This document shows positions 1 to 6,025 of a stretch of 7,349 bases of DNA, piece by piece. Under the pieces are notes generated by a model. That model had not been told where the DNA came from, did no database searches, and was given only the letters and a program-made list of their open reading frames with translations. The stretch's first letter is position 1. Each line of letters opens with the position of its first letter. The DNA comes from Chloroflexota bacterium (GTDB taxonomy: Bacteria > Chloroflexota > Limnocylindria > QHBO01). A program made the translations under genes and the position numbers. Location: NCBI GenBank assembly GCA_020848055.1, contig JADLBB010000068.1, positions 1 to 7,349 of the forward strand, in the 5' to 3' direction.

Positions 1-1925
1 CGCGACTTGCGCGCAAGGCCCAGCGCCTCCCGCACCTGGGCTGCAATCCCCGCCGCGTCGATCCTCTGCTGCGCGCGCAGTTCATCCACCGCACCGTGAT
101 GCACGAATCCCTCACCCAGCGCGATCTTCAGCACGGGCACCCGGACGCCGGCGCGGTTGAGCGCGTCGAGCACGCCGTCGCCGAAGCCACCCATGGCGGC
201 CGACTCCTCGGCCGTGACGACCAGCCGCTTCCCGCCGGCTTGTTCCACGAGCAAGGCTTCGTCCAGCGGCTTCGCCCAACGCGCGTTGACGACGGTCGCG
301 GCCACGCCTTCATCGTCAAGCTCGTCGGCCACGGTCAGCAGGCGCTGGACGATCGGTCCGAAGCCCACGAACAGGAGGTCGGCCCCGGAGCGCATGACCT
401 CACCGCGGCCGATGTCGAGCGCCACGCCATCCCGATCGGCCAGGTCCTGGCCGGCGTCGCGCGGATAGAGCAGGCTCATCGGTCCGTCGTGGGCCATGGC
501 AGTCACGACCATGTCGCGCAACTCCTGCTCGTCCTTCGGCGAGCCGATGGCCAGGTTCGGCAGCGAGCGCATGGCGGGCAGCATGAACATGCCCTGGTGG
601 CTCGTGCCGTCCTCGCCGACCAGGCCGGATCGGTCGAGCGCCAGCAGCACCGGCAGGTCGTTCTGGCACACGTCGTGGACGAGCTGGTCGTAGGCGCGCT
701 GGCCGAACGTCGAGTACAGCGCCACGACCGGCCGCATCCCGCCCAGCGCCAGGCCGGCGCCCAGGGCCAGGGCATGCTGCTCGGCGATGCCGACGTCGTG
801 GAAGCGCGCACCGAACGCATCGGCGAAGCGCTGCAGCCCGGTGCCGGTCGGCATGCCGGCCGTGATGGCGGTGATGCGCTCATCGGCTTCGGCCAGGCGG
901 ATGAGTTCCTCGACGAAGGTCTGGGTGTATGTCTTGGGCTTGTGCGCCCTGGCAGTGGAGACCGGCAGCGGCTCCTCGGTCGGGTCGATCAGGCACAGGT
1001 CGATCGGCGGCAGCGAGGCGCCGTGGAAACTCATCGCGTCGCGCTCGGCGGGCTCGTAACCACGGCCCTTGACCGTCTTGACGTGGACGAGCACCGGCGC
1101 CGGAATCTGGAAGGCGGCCTCGAACGCCTCCTCCAGCTCGTCCAGGTCATGACCGTCCAGGACGCCGATGTAGGTGATCCCGATGTCCTCGAAGAAGCCG
1201 ACCCGCGCCCAGGTGCGCTTGAAGCCCTCCTTGGCCCATCCGAGCAGGTGGTAGGCCGGCTTGCCGACGATGGGCACGCGCGGCAGGACGCGCGCCGTGG
1301 CCGACTTCGTCTCCTGGTAGGCGCGCGACAGGCGCATCTTGTTGAGCATGGTGGACAGTCCGCCGACCGATGGGCTGATGCTCATCTCGTTGTCGTTGAG
1401 CACGATGAGCATCGGATGCTTGACGTGGCCCAGGTGGTTGAGGGCCTCCATCGTCAGGCCCGAGCCGATGGCGGCATCGCCGACGCACACCGCGATGCGC
1501 TGTCTGCGGCCGGGATCGTCTGCCGCACGCAGGTCGCGGGCCGCCGCCAGTCCGACACCGATGCTGACGCCGGTCCCAGCGTGCCCGCCGTCGAAGACAT
1601 CGTGCTCGGATTCGCTGCGCCGCGGGAAGCCACCGATGCCGCCCAGCTGGCGCAAAGTGCCAAAGCGGTCCCATCGGTCGGTCAGCAGCTTGTGCGCGTA
1701 AGCCTGGTGGCCCGTGTCCCACACGATCCGATCGCGCGGCGAGTCCATGACCCGGTGCAGGGCCATGGTGATCTCGACCGTGCCGAGCGAACTCGCCAGG
1801 TGCCCGCCGGTGTCGCGCACCGTGCGGATCATCTTCTCGCGCAACTCGGACGCGAGAGTGGCGAGCTGGGCGGACGTGAGGTCGCGCAACTGGCGTGGCT
1901 GGTGGATGGTCTCGAGCAAGGCCAA
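1..1925 (-). CDS. dxs: 1-deoxy-D-xylulose-5-phosphate synthase (3' end outside window)
   Basis: Thiamine-diphosphate enzyme that condenses pyruvate with glyceraldehyde 3-phosphate, the first step of the MEP isoprenoid pathway; cytosolic. I translated the reverse complement from 1925: 641 codons stay open to the window edge, close to the usual 620-640, so only the last few residues and the stop are missing. Landmarks: GGHLASSLGTVE (H42), TGHQAYAHK (H73), SEHDVFDGGH (about 105-115), the diphosphate/metal motif at D150 with N179 and M181 in NDNEMSIS, DVGIAEQHA with catalytic E382, YSTFGQRAYDQ, GTSHQG (H443) and YPRD (R489), followed by a complete transketolase C-terminal domain. The usual GDG is GDA here. 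There is no ATG start. TTG at 1925 is chosen (MALLETIHQP, as in the family) behind AAGGAGGG; CTG at 1931 is an alternative with better spacing. Identity is very secure; the start is uncertain. Confidence 0.95.
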   Translation of the reverse strand, partial: MALLETIHQPRQLRDLTSAQLATLASELREKMIRTVRDTGGHLASSLGTVEITMALHRVMDSPRDRIVWDTGHQAYAHKLLTDRWDRFGTLRQLGGIGGFPRRSESEHDVFDGGHAGTGVSIGVGLAAARDLRAADDPGRRQRIAVCVGDAAIGSGLTMEALNHLGHVKHPMLIVLNDNEMSISPSVGGLSTMLNKMRLSRAYQETKSATARVLPRVPIVGKPAYHLLGWAKEGFKRTWARVGFFEDIGITYIGVLDGHDLDELEEAFEAAFQIPAPVLVHVKTVKGRGYEPAERDAMSFHGASLPPIDLCLIDPTEEPLPVSTARAHKPKTYTQTFVEELIRLAEADERITAITAGMPTGTGLQRFADAFGARFHDVGIAEQHALALGAGLALGGMRPVVALYSTFGQRAYDQLVHDVCQNDLPVLLALDRSGLVGEDGTSHQGMFMLPAMRSLPNLAIGSPKDEQELRDMVVTAMAHDGPMSLLYPRDAGQDLADRDGVALDIGRGEVMRSGADLLFVGFGPIVQRLLTVADELDDEGVAATVVNARWAKPLDEALLVEQAGGKRLVVTAEESAAMGGFGDGVLDALNRAGVRVPVLKIALGEGFVHHGAVDELRAQQRIDAAGIAAQVREALGLARKS

Positions 1926-1937
1926 CTTCAGAACGTT

Positions 1938-1945
1938 CCCTCCTT
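1938..1945 (-). promoter_or_regulatory. Shine-Dalgarno of dxs
   Basis: AAGGAGGG on the minus strand, a near-perfect anti-16S match. It lies 12 nt before the TTG at 1925 and 6 nt before an in-frame CTG at 1931. It shows that dxs translation begins here although no ATG is present. Confidence 0.75.
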
Positions 1946-1957
1946 GAGTCGCACGAG

Positions 1958-1963
1958 AGTATA
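1958..1963 (-). promoter_or_regulatory. -10 element of the dxs promoter
   Basis: TATACT on the minus strand matches TATAAT at 5 of 6 positions, 12 nt upstream of the dxs Shine-Dalgarno. That would give a leader of roughly 25 nt. No convincing -35 box is seen 16-18 nt upstream (CTGAAG around 1982-1987 is weak). It suggests dxs has its own promoter, as expected since an opposite-strand gene separates it from xseB. Confidence 0.5.
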
Positions 1964-2027
1964 GGCTCGGCGGCGGTGGCCCTTCAGACGGAAGGCCGGC
2001 CGTGAATGTGGCGGTCGGTGCGAATGC

Positions 2028-2033
2028 TATCGT
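2028..2033 (+). promoter_or_regulatory. -10-like hexamer, probable leaderless promoter of the mutase-family gene
   Basis: TATCGT, preceded by TGC (extended -10 style), ends exactly 6 nt before the ATG at 2040. No Shine-Dalgarno precedes the ATG. Transcription starting about 7 nt after the hexamer would begin at the ATG itself, giving a leaderless mRNA. The -35 region is not recognisable. Two other genes in this window have the same arrangement and spacing. Confidence 0.45.
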
Positions 2034-2039
2034 TCTCGC

Positions 2040-2855
2040 ATGGGACAGTCAGAGCGCGTCGCCACCTTCCGCGCACTCCACCAGGGTGGATGTTTCGTTA
2101 TCCCCAACCCATGGGACGCCGGCAGCGCCAGGACCCTGGTCAAGCTCGGCTTCCCCGCGCTGGCCTCGACCAGCACGGGCATGGCGTGGTCGCTTGGCAT
2201 GTCCGATCACCAGGTATCACTGGATGCAGTGCTGGAGCACCTGCGCGCGCTGGTTCGCGCGGTGGACGTGCCGATCAACGCCGACTTCGAGGATGGCTAT
2301 GCCTCCGAGCCAGAGGCCGTGGGCGAGAACGTAGCCGCGGCCGTCGAGACCGGGATCGCCGGCGTCTCGATCGAGGACTCGACCCATGATCCTGACGAAC
2401 CGCTGTACGAGTTCGGACTGGCAGTCGACCGGGTCCGGGCCGCCCGCGCCGCCATCGACGCCAGCGGGTCGGGCGTGCTGTTGGTGGGCCGCTCGGAGGG
2501 CTTCATCGCCGGCCGCCCCGATCTCGACGAGACGGTGCGTCGCCTGGTCGCCTACTCCGAGGCCGGCGCAGACTGCCTGTACGCGCCGGGCATCCGCACC
2601 GATGAGCAGATCCGCGCCGTTGTCGCCGCCGTCGCGCCCAAGCCGGTCAACGTGCTCGTCAGCAGCGACTTCACGACCGTGGCCAGGCTTGCGGAACTGG
2701 GCGTGCGGCGCATCAGCGTCGGAGGCGGGCTGGCACGGGCCGCGTGGGGCGGCTTCCTGGCCGCGGCGACCGAGCTGGCCGAACACGGGACGTTCGGCAA
2801 CTTCGCATCGGCAGCCTCGAGCTCCGAAATCGAGGGGTCGTTCTCGGCGGGTTGA
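2040..2855 (+). CDS. isocitrate lyase/phosphoenolpyruvate mutase family protein
   Basis: A 271-residue TIM-barrel enzyme of the superfamily that makes or breaks C-C or P-C bonds of 2-oxo acid/PEP-type substrates with Mg2+. Seen in the sequence: FVIPNPWDAGSARTL near the N-terminus (19-33), NADFEDGY with metal-site acids D82/D85, GVSIEDS with E112-D113, VGRSEGF (149-155), then EAGADCLYAPG and ISVGGGLARAAW. Length and motif order fit the short bacterial branch annotated only at family level. The KKCGH signature of true isocitrate and methylisocitrate lyases is absent, so glyoxylate-cycle activity is unlikely. Oxaloacetate decarboxylase-like or carboxyvinyl-phosphonate-mutase-like chemistry is possible; the substrate cannot be told. 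It runs opposite to its neighbours, wedged between xseB (1 bp gap between stops) and dxs. Start at ATG 2040, probably leaderless. Confidence 0.9.
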   Translation: MGQSERVATFRALHQGGCFVIPNPWDAGSARTLVKLGFPALASTSTGMAWSLGMSDHQVSLDAVLEHLRALVRAVDVPINADFEDGYASEPEAVGENVAAAVETGIAGVSIEDSTHDPDEPLYEFGLAVDRVRAARAAIDASGSGVLLVGRSEGFIAGRPDLDETVRRLVAYSEAGADCLYAPGIRTDEQIRAVVAAVAPKPVNVLVSSDFTTVARLAELGVRRISVGGGLARAAWGGFLAAATELAEHGTFGNFASAASSSEIEGSFSAG

Positions 2856-2856
2856 C

Positions 2857-3123
2857 TCAGGCGTCGGCCTCTTCGACGCCCTCGGCCGCGGCGCCGCGGC
2901 GGCCGAGTTCGGTGATCGTCAACTCCGCCTCGCGCAGGCGGGTCTCGCAGGCCGCGTGCAGCCGCAGCGCTCGCTTGTAGAGCTCGATGCTCTCCTCCAG
3001 TCCAGCGCTCCCCGCCTCCAACGCCTGCACGGTGCGTTGAAGCGCGGCGACCAGCTCGTCGAACGGGCGCTTGGCGAGGTCCACATCGGACAGGGAGGCG
3101 AGGTCGAGATCGGAATCGGTCAT
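2857..3123 (-). CDS. xseB: exodeoxyribonuclease VII small subunit
   Basis: An 88-residue helical subunit that binds XseA; several XseB copies assemble with one XseA to form the cytosolic single-strand-specific exonuclease VII used in mismatch repair and DNA damage processing. The family core is visible: PFDELVAALQRTVQALEAG (about 20-38), then LEESIELYKRALRLHAACETRLREAE, i.e. two heptad-rich helices, with an acidic C-terminal tail. Length is typical (70-90). The ATG overlaps the xseA stop as ATGA (3120-3123), so translation is probably coupled to xseA. Its stop is separated by one base from the stop of the opposing mutase-family gene. Confidence 0.95.
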   Translation of the reverse strand: MTDSDLDLASLSDVDLAKRPFDELVAALQRTVQALEAGSAGLEESIELYKRALRLHAACETRLREAELTITELGRRGAAAEGVEEADA

Positions 3124-4418
3124 GACAGCAGGTCCTCGGAGCCGTCGGCACGGGTGCGCTCGACGCGGGCGTCAACGGTACCGCGCGCCACGATGACCTG
3201 GAGCGGATCTCCGGCGCTGACCGACGCGGTGTCGCGAACGATCCGGCCGTCCGCGGTGCGCGCGACGGCATAGCCTCGCTCCAGCGTGGCCACCGGCGAG
3301 AGGGCACGCATGGCATCGGCCGTGGCAGCCAGGGCGAGGCGGCGGCGTTCGACGCGGTCCGCGAGGCCGCGTGCGCCGCGCTCCAGCAGATCGGCCGCTC
3401 CCTGCCGTGCGGCACCGATGTCCGGCGCCAGGTGAGCCAGCGCCCGCGCCTCCGCGTCGAGGTGCCGGCGCTGCACGGCGGCGCGTGCGGTCAGGGCCGT
3501 GCCGGCGCGTTCACGCAGGCGCGCCAGGATCACGGGCAGTTGGGTCCCATCCGGCGTGGCGAGTTCGGCCGCGGCACTGGGCGTGGGCGCGCGCAGGTCG
3601 GCGGCGAAGTCGGCGAGGGTCGTGTCCGACTCGTGGCCAACCCCGACGATGATCGGGACCGGGCTGTCGGCCACGGTGCGCACGACGCGCTCGTCGTTGA
3701 AGCCCCACAGGTCCTCCAGGGACCCGCCGCCGCGGGCCAGGATGATCGTGTCGATGGCGGACTCGGCGTAGAGGCGGCGCAGTGCGCGCACGATGCTCGG
3801 CGCCGCGGCGGCGCCCTGCACGCTGGTGGGGCTCAGCACCAACTCGACGATCGGATAGCGGCGGCGCAGCACGTTGTTGATGTCCTGCCACACCGCGCCC
3901 TGCTCGGAGGTCACGACGCCGATCCGTCGCGGCCAGCGCGGCACGCCGCGCTTGCGAGATTCGTCGAACAGGCCCTCGCCGGCGAGTTTGCGGCGCAACT
4001 GCTCGTAGCGCTGGTGCAGGTCGCCGGCACCGGCCGGCGTGATCGATGTGACGTACAGCTGGTAGGTGCCCTGCGGCTCGTAGACCCGCACGCGACCGTG
4101 GATGATGACCGCCATGCCGTGCTCCGGTCGAACGAGCGCGCGCTCGAGTTCCTCGCGGAAGAGCGCGGCTTTGATCTGCGAGCTCGAGTCCTTCAGGACG
4201 AAGAAGCAGTGTCCGCTGGCCGGGAACGAGGGCTGGCTGACCTCGCCCTCGACCCAGACGTCGGCGAGGGTCGCATCGGCGTCGAGCAGGCCGCGCACGC
4301 GCCGATTCAGGTCGCTGACGCGCAGGATGCGCGGGGCGAGTCGCATCGGCTGGCTGGTTGGCGCCTCTGGCGGGTCGGAGGAACCCGAATCCCAGAGCGA
4401 TCGCTGGTCGAAGCCCAC
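3120..4418 (-). CDS. xseA: exodeoxyribonuclease VII large subunit
   Basis: Catalytic subunit of exonuclease VII, which degrades single-stranded DNA from both ends to oligonucleotides. With the chosen GTG start it has 432 residues. Order: N-terminal OB fold starting RILRVSDLNRRVRGLL (30-45), with VWVEGEVSQ and SGHCFFVLKD; PRRIGVVTSEQGAVWQDI (163-180); the catalytic-core motif ARGGGSLEDLWGFNDE (228-243); GVGHESDTTLADF (259-271) and RAPTPSAAAE; a coiled-coil region; then SPVATLERGYAV near the C-terminus. GTG 4418 is only 5 nt after the toxin stop and adds an FDQRSLWD segment resembling the short N-terminal extension of many XseA proteins. ATG 4346 (408 residues) is the alternative, and neither has a strong ribosome-binding site. 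A start at 4592 would run deep into the toxin gene and is rejected. Confidence 0.93.
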   Translation of the reverse strand: MGFDQRSLWDSGSSDPPEAPTSQPMRLAPRILRVSDLNRRVRGLLDADATLADVWVEGEVSQPSFPASGHCFFVLKDSSSQIKAALFREELERALVRPEHGMAVIIHGRVRVYEPQGTYQLYVTSITPAGAGDLHQRYEQLRRKLAGEGLFDESRKRGVPRWPRRIGVVTSEQGAVWQDINNVLRRRYPIVELVLSPTSVQGAAAAPSIVRALRRLYAESAIDTIILARGGGSLEDLWGFNDERVVRTVADSPVPIIVGVGHESDTTLADFAADLRAPTPSAAAELATPDGTQLPVILARLRERAGTALTARAAVQRRHLDAEARALAHLAPDIGAARQGAADLLERGARGLADRVERRRLALAATADAMRALSPVATLERGYAVARTADGRIVRDTASVSAGDPLQVIVARGTVDARVERTRADGSEDLLS

Positions 4419-4423
4419 GGCCG

Positions 4424-4825
4424 TCAAGCGCCCTCGACGGGAAGATCCATCGATCGCGCCGCGTCGGCCTGGCGTCGATCGAAGGTCAACAGCACCAGTG
4501 GTCTCGGCATGCGGTCGGCCGCCGCCAGGTGCACCGCGTCCAGCGTTCGAGCCCCGTGGTCGCAGCCGATCTCGGCCGCGCGGTCCAGGCACGCCGCGTC
4601 AACGGGGATGACGTGACACCGATCCCAGTCCTCGCGCAGCCGCTGCCAGACGTCCGGCTGCTCGTCCGCGGTGAAGCCAAGCATGCACAACGTGATCTCG
4701 GTTTCCGTCCGAGCCATCACCGATGCGGCCCATTCGCGATCCTCGTCCATCCGTCGCACCACTAGGTCGGTGCCCGGTTCGTCGACATAGCGCTTGACGA
4801 GCGCCGAGGTGTCGAGGAACAGCAT
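4424..4825 (-). CDS. vapC: PIN-domain ribonuclease toxin (VapC type)
   Basis: A 133-residue PIN-domain protein, the usual VapC size. These toxins cut RNA (often tRNA or rRNA) using Mg2+ held by conserved acids; the particular target cannot be read from sequence. Acids in the expected positions: D5 in MLFLDTSALVKRY, E41 in SVMARTETEIT, D96 in RTLDAVHLAAA and D116 in LLTFDRRQADAA. The set is complete, so the toxin is probably active. ATG 4825 overlaps the antitoxin stop as TGATG, implying coupled translation with the antitoxin made first. Downstream, xseA follows after only 5 nt, so toxin and exonuclease may share a transcript. The symbol is by family; partner type (Phd/YefM) shows it is a hybrid-named module. 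Confidence 0.93.
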   Translation of the reverse strand: MLFLDTSALVKRYVDEPGTDLVVRRMDEDREWAASVMARTETEITLCMLGFTADEQPDVWQRLREDWDRCHVIPVDAACLDRAAEIGCDHGARTLDAVHLAAADRMPRPLVLLTFDRRQADAARSMDLPVEGA

Positions 4826-5112
4826 CAGCGTTCGCGCAGCTCGTGCAGGATGTCGGAACTTGACTGGCTGGACGGTGCTCGCAGCGGGCGAGGCTGGCTC
4901 GGGGGAGTTCGTACGCGTGGCGCCACGACGGAGCCGGTCGTGATCAGTTCCTCGAGGCTGCTGGCACGCTCTGCGGCTCTGACCGGCCCGATCTCCGCCG
5001 CAGGAATGCCGTCGACGGTGATGATCAGGCGCTCGCCGGCGCGCGCTCGACGCACGAGCCTGCTCGCCTGGTTCCTGAGCTCCCTCACCGCGATCCGTTC
5101 GAGTTGCTCCAT
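4825..5112 (-). CDS. Phd/YefM-type antitoxin (VapB role)
   Basis: A 95-residue antitoxin. The N-terminal half (MEQLERIAVRELRNQASRLV, then RARAGERLIITVDGIPAAEI) is the prevent-host-death/YefM dimerisation and DNA-binding fold, with the usual R-N-x-x-S-x-L and G-x-P-x-A-x-I patterns. A Pro/Ser/Arg-rich linker follows (about 66-84), then a short helix SSDILHELRER of the kind that lies in the toxin groove. It should neutralise the downstream PIN toxin and autorepress the pair by binding DNA near its own start. ATG 5112 is chosen because family homology begins there. An upstream ATG at 5130 would put MCYTRD over the palindrome/-10 and is less likely. No clear Shine-Dalgarno is seen. Confidence 0.9.
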   Translation of the reverse strand: MEQLERIAVRELRNQASRLVRRARAGERLIITVDGIPAAEIGPVRAAERASSLEELITTGSVVAPRVRTPPSQPRPLRAPSSQSSSDILHELRER

Positions 5113-5118
5113 GTCCCG

Positions 5119-5124
5119 AGTGTA
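5119..5124 (-). promoter_or_regulatory. -10-like hexamer of the toxin-antitoxin promoter (leaderless)
   Basis: TACACT on the minus strand, preceded by TGC (extended -10), ends exactly 6 nt before the antitoxin ATG at 5112. No Shine-Dalgarno lies between. A transcript starting at the ATG is predicted. The element is overlapped by the inverted repeat at 5120-5139. Confidence 0.5.
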
Positions 5125-5139
5125 GCACATGGACTACAC
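5120..5139. repeat. inverted repeat, candidate antitoxin operator
   Basis: GTGTAG and CTACAC form perfect 6-bp arms around an 8-bp spacer. The repeat overlaps the -10 hexamer of the antitoxin promoter and lies 8 nt upstream of its ATG. Phd/YefM antitoxins repress by binding short palindromes at such positions, so this is the natural operator candidate. Binding is inferred. Confidence 0.5.
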
Positions 5140-5181
5140 ATCCGCGTGGTGCCCTTGAGCGGCGGTCGGACGGCGGCGGCT

Positions 5182-5206
5182 ATTCGTAACCCGCGCCGTT
5201 ACGAAT
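5182..5206. repeat. perfect 9-bp inverted repeat downstream of efp
   Basis: ATTCGTAAC and GTTACGAAT are exact inverted arms around a 7-bp GC spacer. The repeat lies 13 nt beyond the efp stop and about 70 nt upstream of the antitoxin start. As RNA it could fold into a hairpin ending efp transcription, but no T-tract follows on either strand and the stem is AT-rich. A protein-binding site is equally possible. Confidence 0.45.
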
Positions 5207-5219
5207 GGCCCCGAAGACC

Positions 5220-5780
5220 CTACTGCACCCGGGTGACGTATTCGCCGGTGCGGGTATCCACGCGCAGCGTGTCGCCCTCGTTGACGAACAGCGGCACCTG
5301 GACCACGAGACCGGTCTCGAGCGTGGCCGGCTTCTTGGCGCCGGTGGCGGTATCGCCGGCAAAGCCCGGATCGGTCTGGGTGACCCGCAGGTCGACCGTC
5401 ACCGGCAGGTCCACGCCGAGTACCTCGCCATCGTGGGTGCTGACGAAGACATCGGTGTTCTCCAGCAGGTAGCGCGCGTCATTGCCGAGCATGGCCGCGC
5501 CGATGGCGAACTGGTCGTACGTCTCGGTGTCCATGAAGTGGTACGCGTCGCCGTCGTTATAGAGGTACTGGGCCTTGCGCTGTTCGACGCGGGCCCTTGG
5601 CCAGCGTGTGCCGGCCTGGAACGTACGCTCGATGATGTCGCCCTTGCGCACGTTCTGGAGCTTCATGCGGACCTGGGCCGAGCCGCGGGCCATCTTGATG
5701 TGGCTCCAGTCGAGGACCTTCATGAGGTCGCCGTCGAGCTCGATGATGACGCCCTTCTTGACGTCGCCGGTGCTGATCAA
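5220..5780 (-). CDS. efp: translation elongation factor P
   Basis: A 186-residue three-domain tRNA-shaped protein that binds between the ribosomal P and E sites and relieves stalling at consecutive prolines. Order: KOW-like domain I (1-63), OB domain II with the family hallmark QYLYNDGDAYHFMDTETYDQ (about 71-90), and domain III with GDTATGAKKPATLETGLVVQVPLFV and a DTRTGEYV ending. Length is standard. The loop reaching the peptidyl-transferase centre reads HIKMARGSAQV, placing Arg at 32 rather than the Lys of E. coli-type EF-P. Arg at this position also occurs in Thermus EF-P and in the EarP-rhamnosylated group, so modification status is open; no modifying enzyme is in the window. The start is TTG 5780, supported by AGGAG 8 nt upstream. 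Confidence 0.96.
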   Translation of the reverse strand: MISTGDVKKGVIIELDGDLMKVLDWSHIKMARGSAQVRMKLQNVRKGDIIERTFQAGTRWPRARVEQRKAQYLYNDGDAYHFMDTETYDQFAIGAAMLGNDARYLLENTDVFVSTHDGEVLGVDLPVTVDLRVTQTDPGFAGDTATGAKKPATLETGLVVQVPLFVNEGDTLRVDTRTGEYVTRVQ

Positions 5781-5788
5781 GCGGTTAT

Positions 5789-5793
5789 CTCCT
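5789..5793 (-). promoter_or_regulatory. Shine-Dalgarno of efp
   Basis: AGGAG on the minus strand lies 8 nt before TTG 5780. It fixes the non-ATG start that gives the canonical EF-P N-terminus MISTGDVKKG. Confidence 0.75.
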
Positions 5794-5821
5794 GCTGTTG
5801 AACCGATGCGGTGCGGCGCTC

Positions 5822-5827
5822 AGGATA
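5822..5827 (-). promoter_or_regulatory. weak candidate -10 for efp
   Basis: TATCCT on the minus strand (4 of 6 to TATAAT) lies about 40 nt upstream of the efp start and would leave room for the Shine-Dalgarno. No -35 box is seen. Offered only because no other promoter-like sequence is apparent between efp and the repeat-rich spacer. Confidence 0.25.
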
Positions 5828-5855
5828 GCGTTCCTTGGCGGCGGGGCTGCGTTTT

Positions 5856-5962
5856 GGGTCACATTCAGACCGGGGCTGCACCGGTCCGGCGATTGGGACT
5901 GCCCACTGGCCGATCCGCCCGGATTCGGTGCCGGATTCAGACCCCGGCCTGCAGGATGACCC
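5856..5962. repeat. long-range inverted repeat and ATTCAGA-type motif cluster
   Basis: GGGTCA-N8-CCGGGG at 5856-5875 recurs in inverted orientation as CCCCGG-N9-TGACCC at 5942-5962. Interspersed are ATTCAGAC at 5863-5870 and 5935-5942, with an inverted relative (ATCTGAAT) at 5999-6006. GAATCTGGC occurs at 5963-5971 and 6002-6010, and GGTGCC at 5927 and 5986. The pieces resemble shuffled copies of one unit. Function unknown. Confidence 0.45.
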
Positions 5963-6025
5963 GAATCTGGCCCTGCGGCAGATCCGGTGCCGACCCCATC
6001 TGAATCTGGCGCTTCGTGACGCCGC

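Noticed and set aside
96..1964. 622-codon plus-strand open frame across the dxs region
   Set aside because: It is antisense to an intact, motif-complete dxs. The product is low-complexity, His/Gln/Arg/Ala-rich and matches no family. Such long shadows are expected in GC-rich genes.
2217..3415. Minus- and plus-strand frames across the mutase gene and xseB (for example 2386-3273 and 2552-3415)
   Set aside because: They run through two real genes in alternative frames, and their translations are Ser/Arg/Pro/Ala-rich noise.
4347..4592. Extended N-terminus of xseA from 4592
   Set aside because: It would overlap about 170 nt of the toxin gene with an Arg/Gly-rich sequence absent from the XseA family. 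GTG 4418 or ATG 4346 fits better.
3432..4616. 394-codon plus-strand open frame opposite xseA
   Set aside because: Antisense shadow of a well-supported xseA that also crosses into the toxin gene; no domain recognisable.
4826..5128. Long form of the PIN toxin starting at 5128
   Set aside because: The added 101 residues are the antitoxin gene in another frame; the PIN domain begins exactly at ATG 4825.
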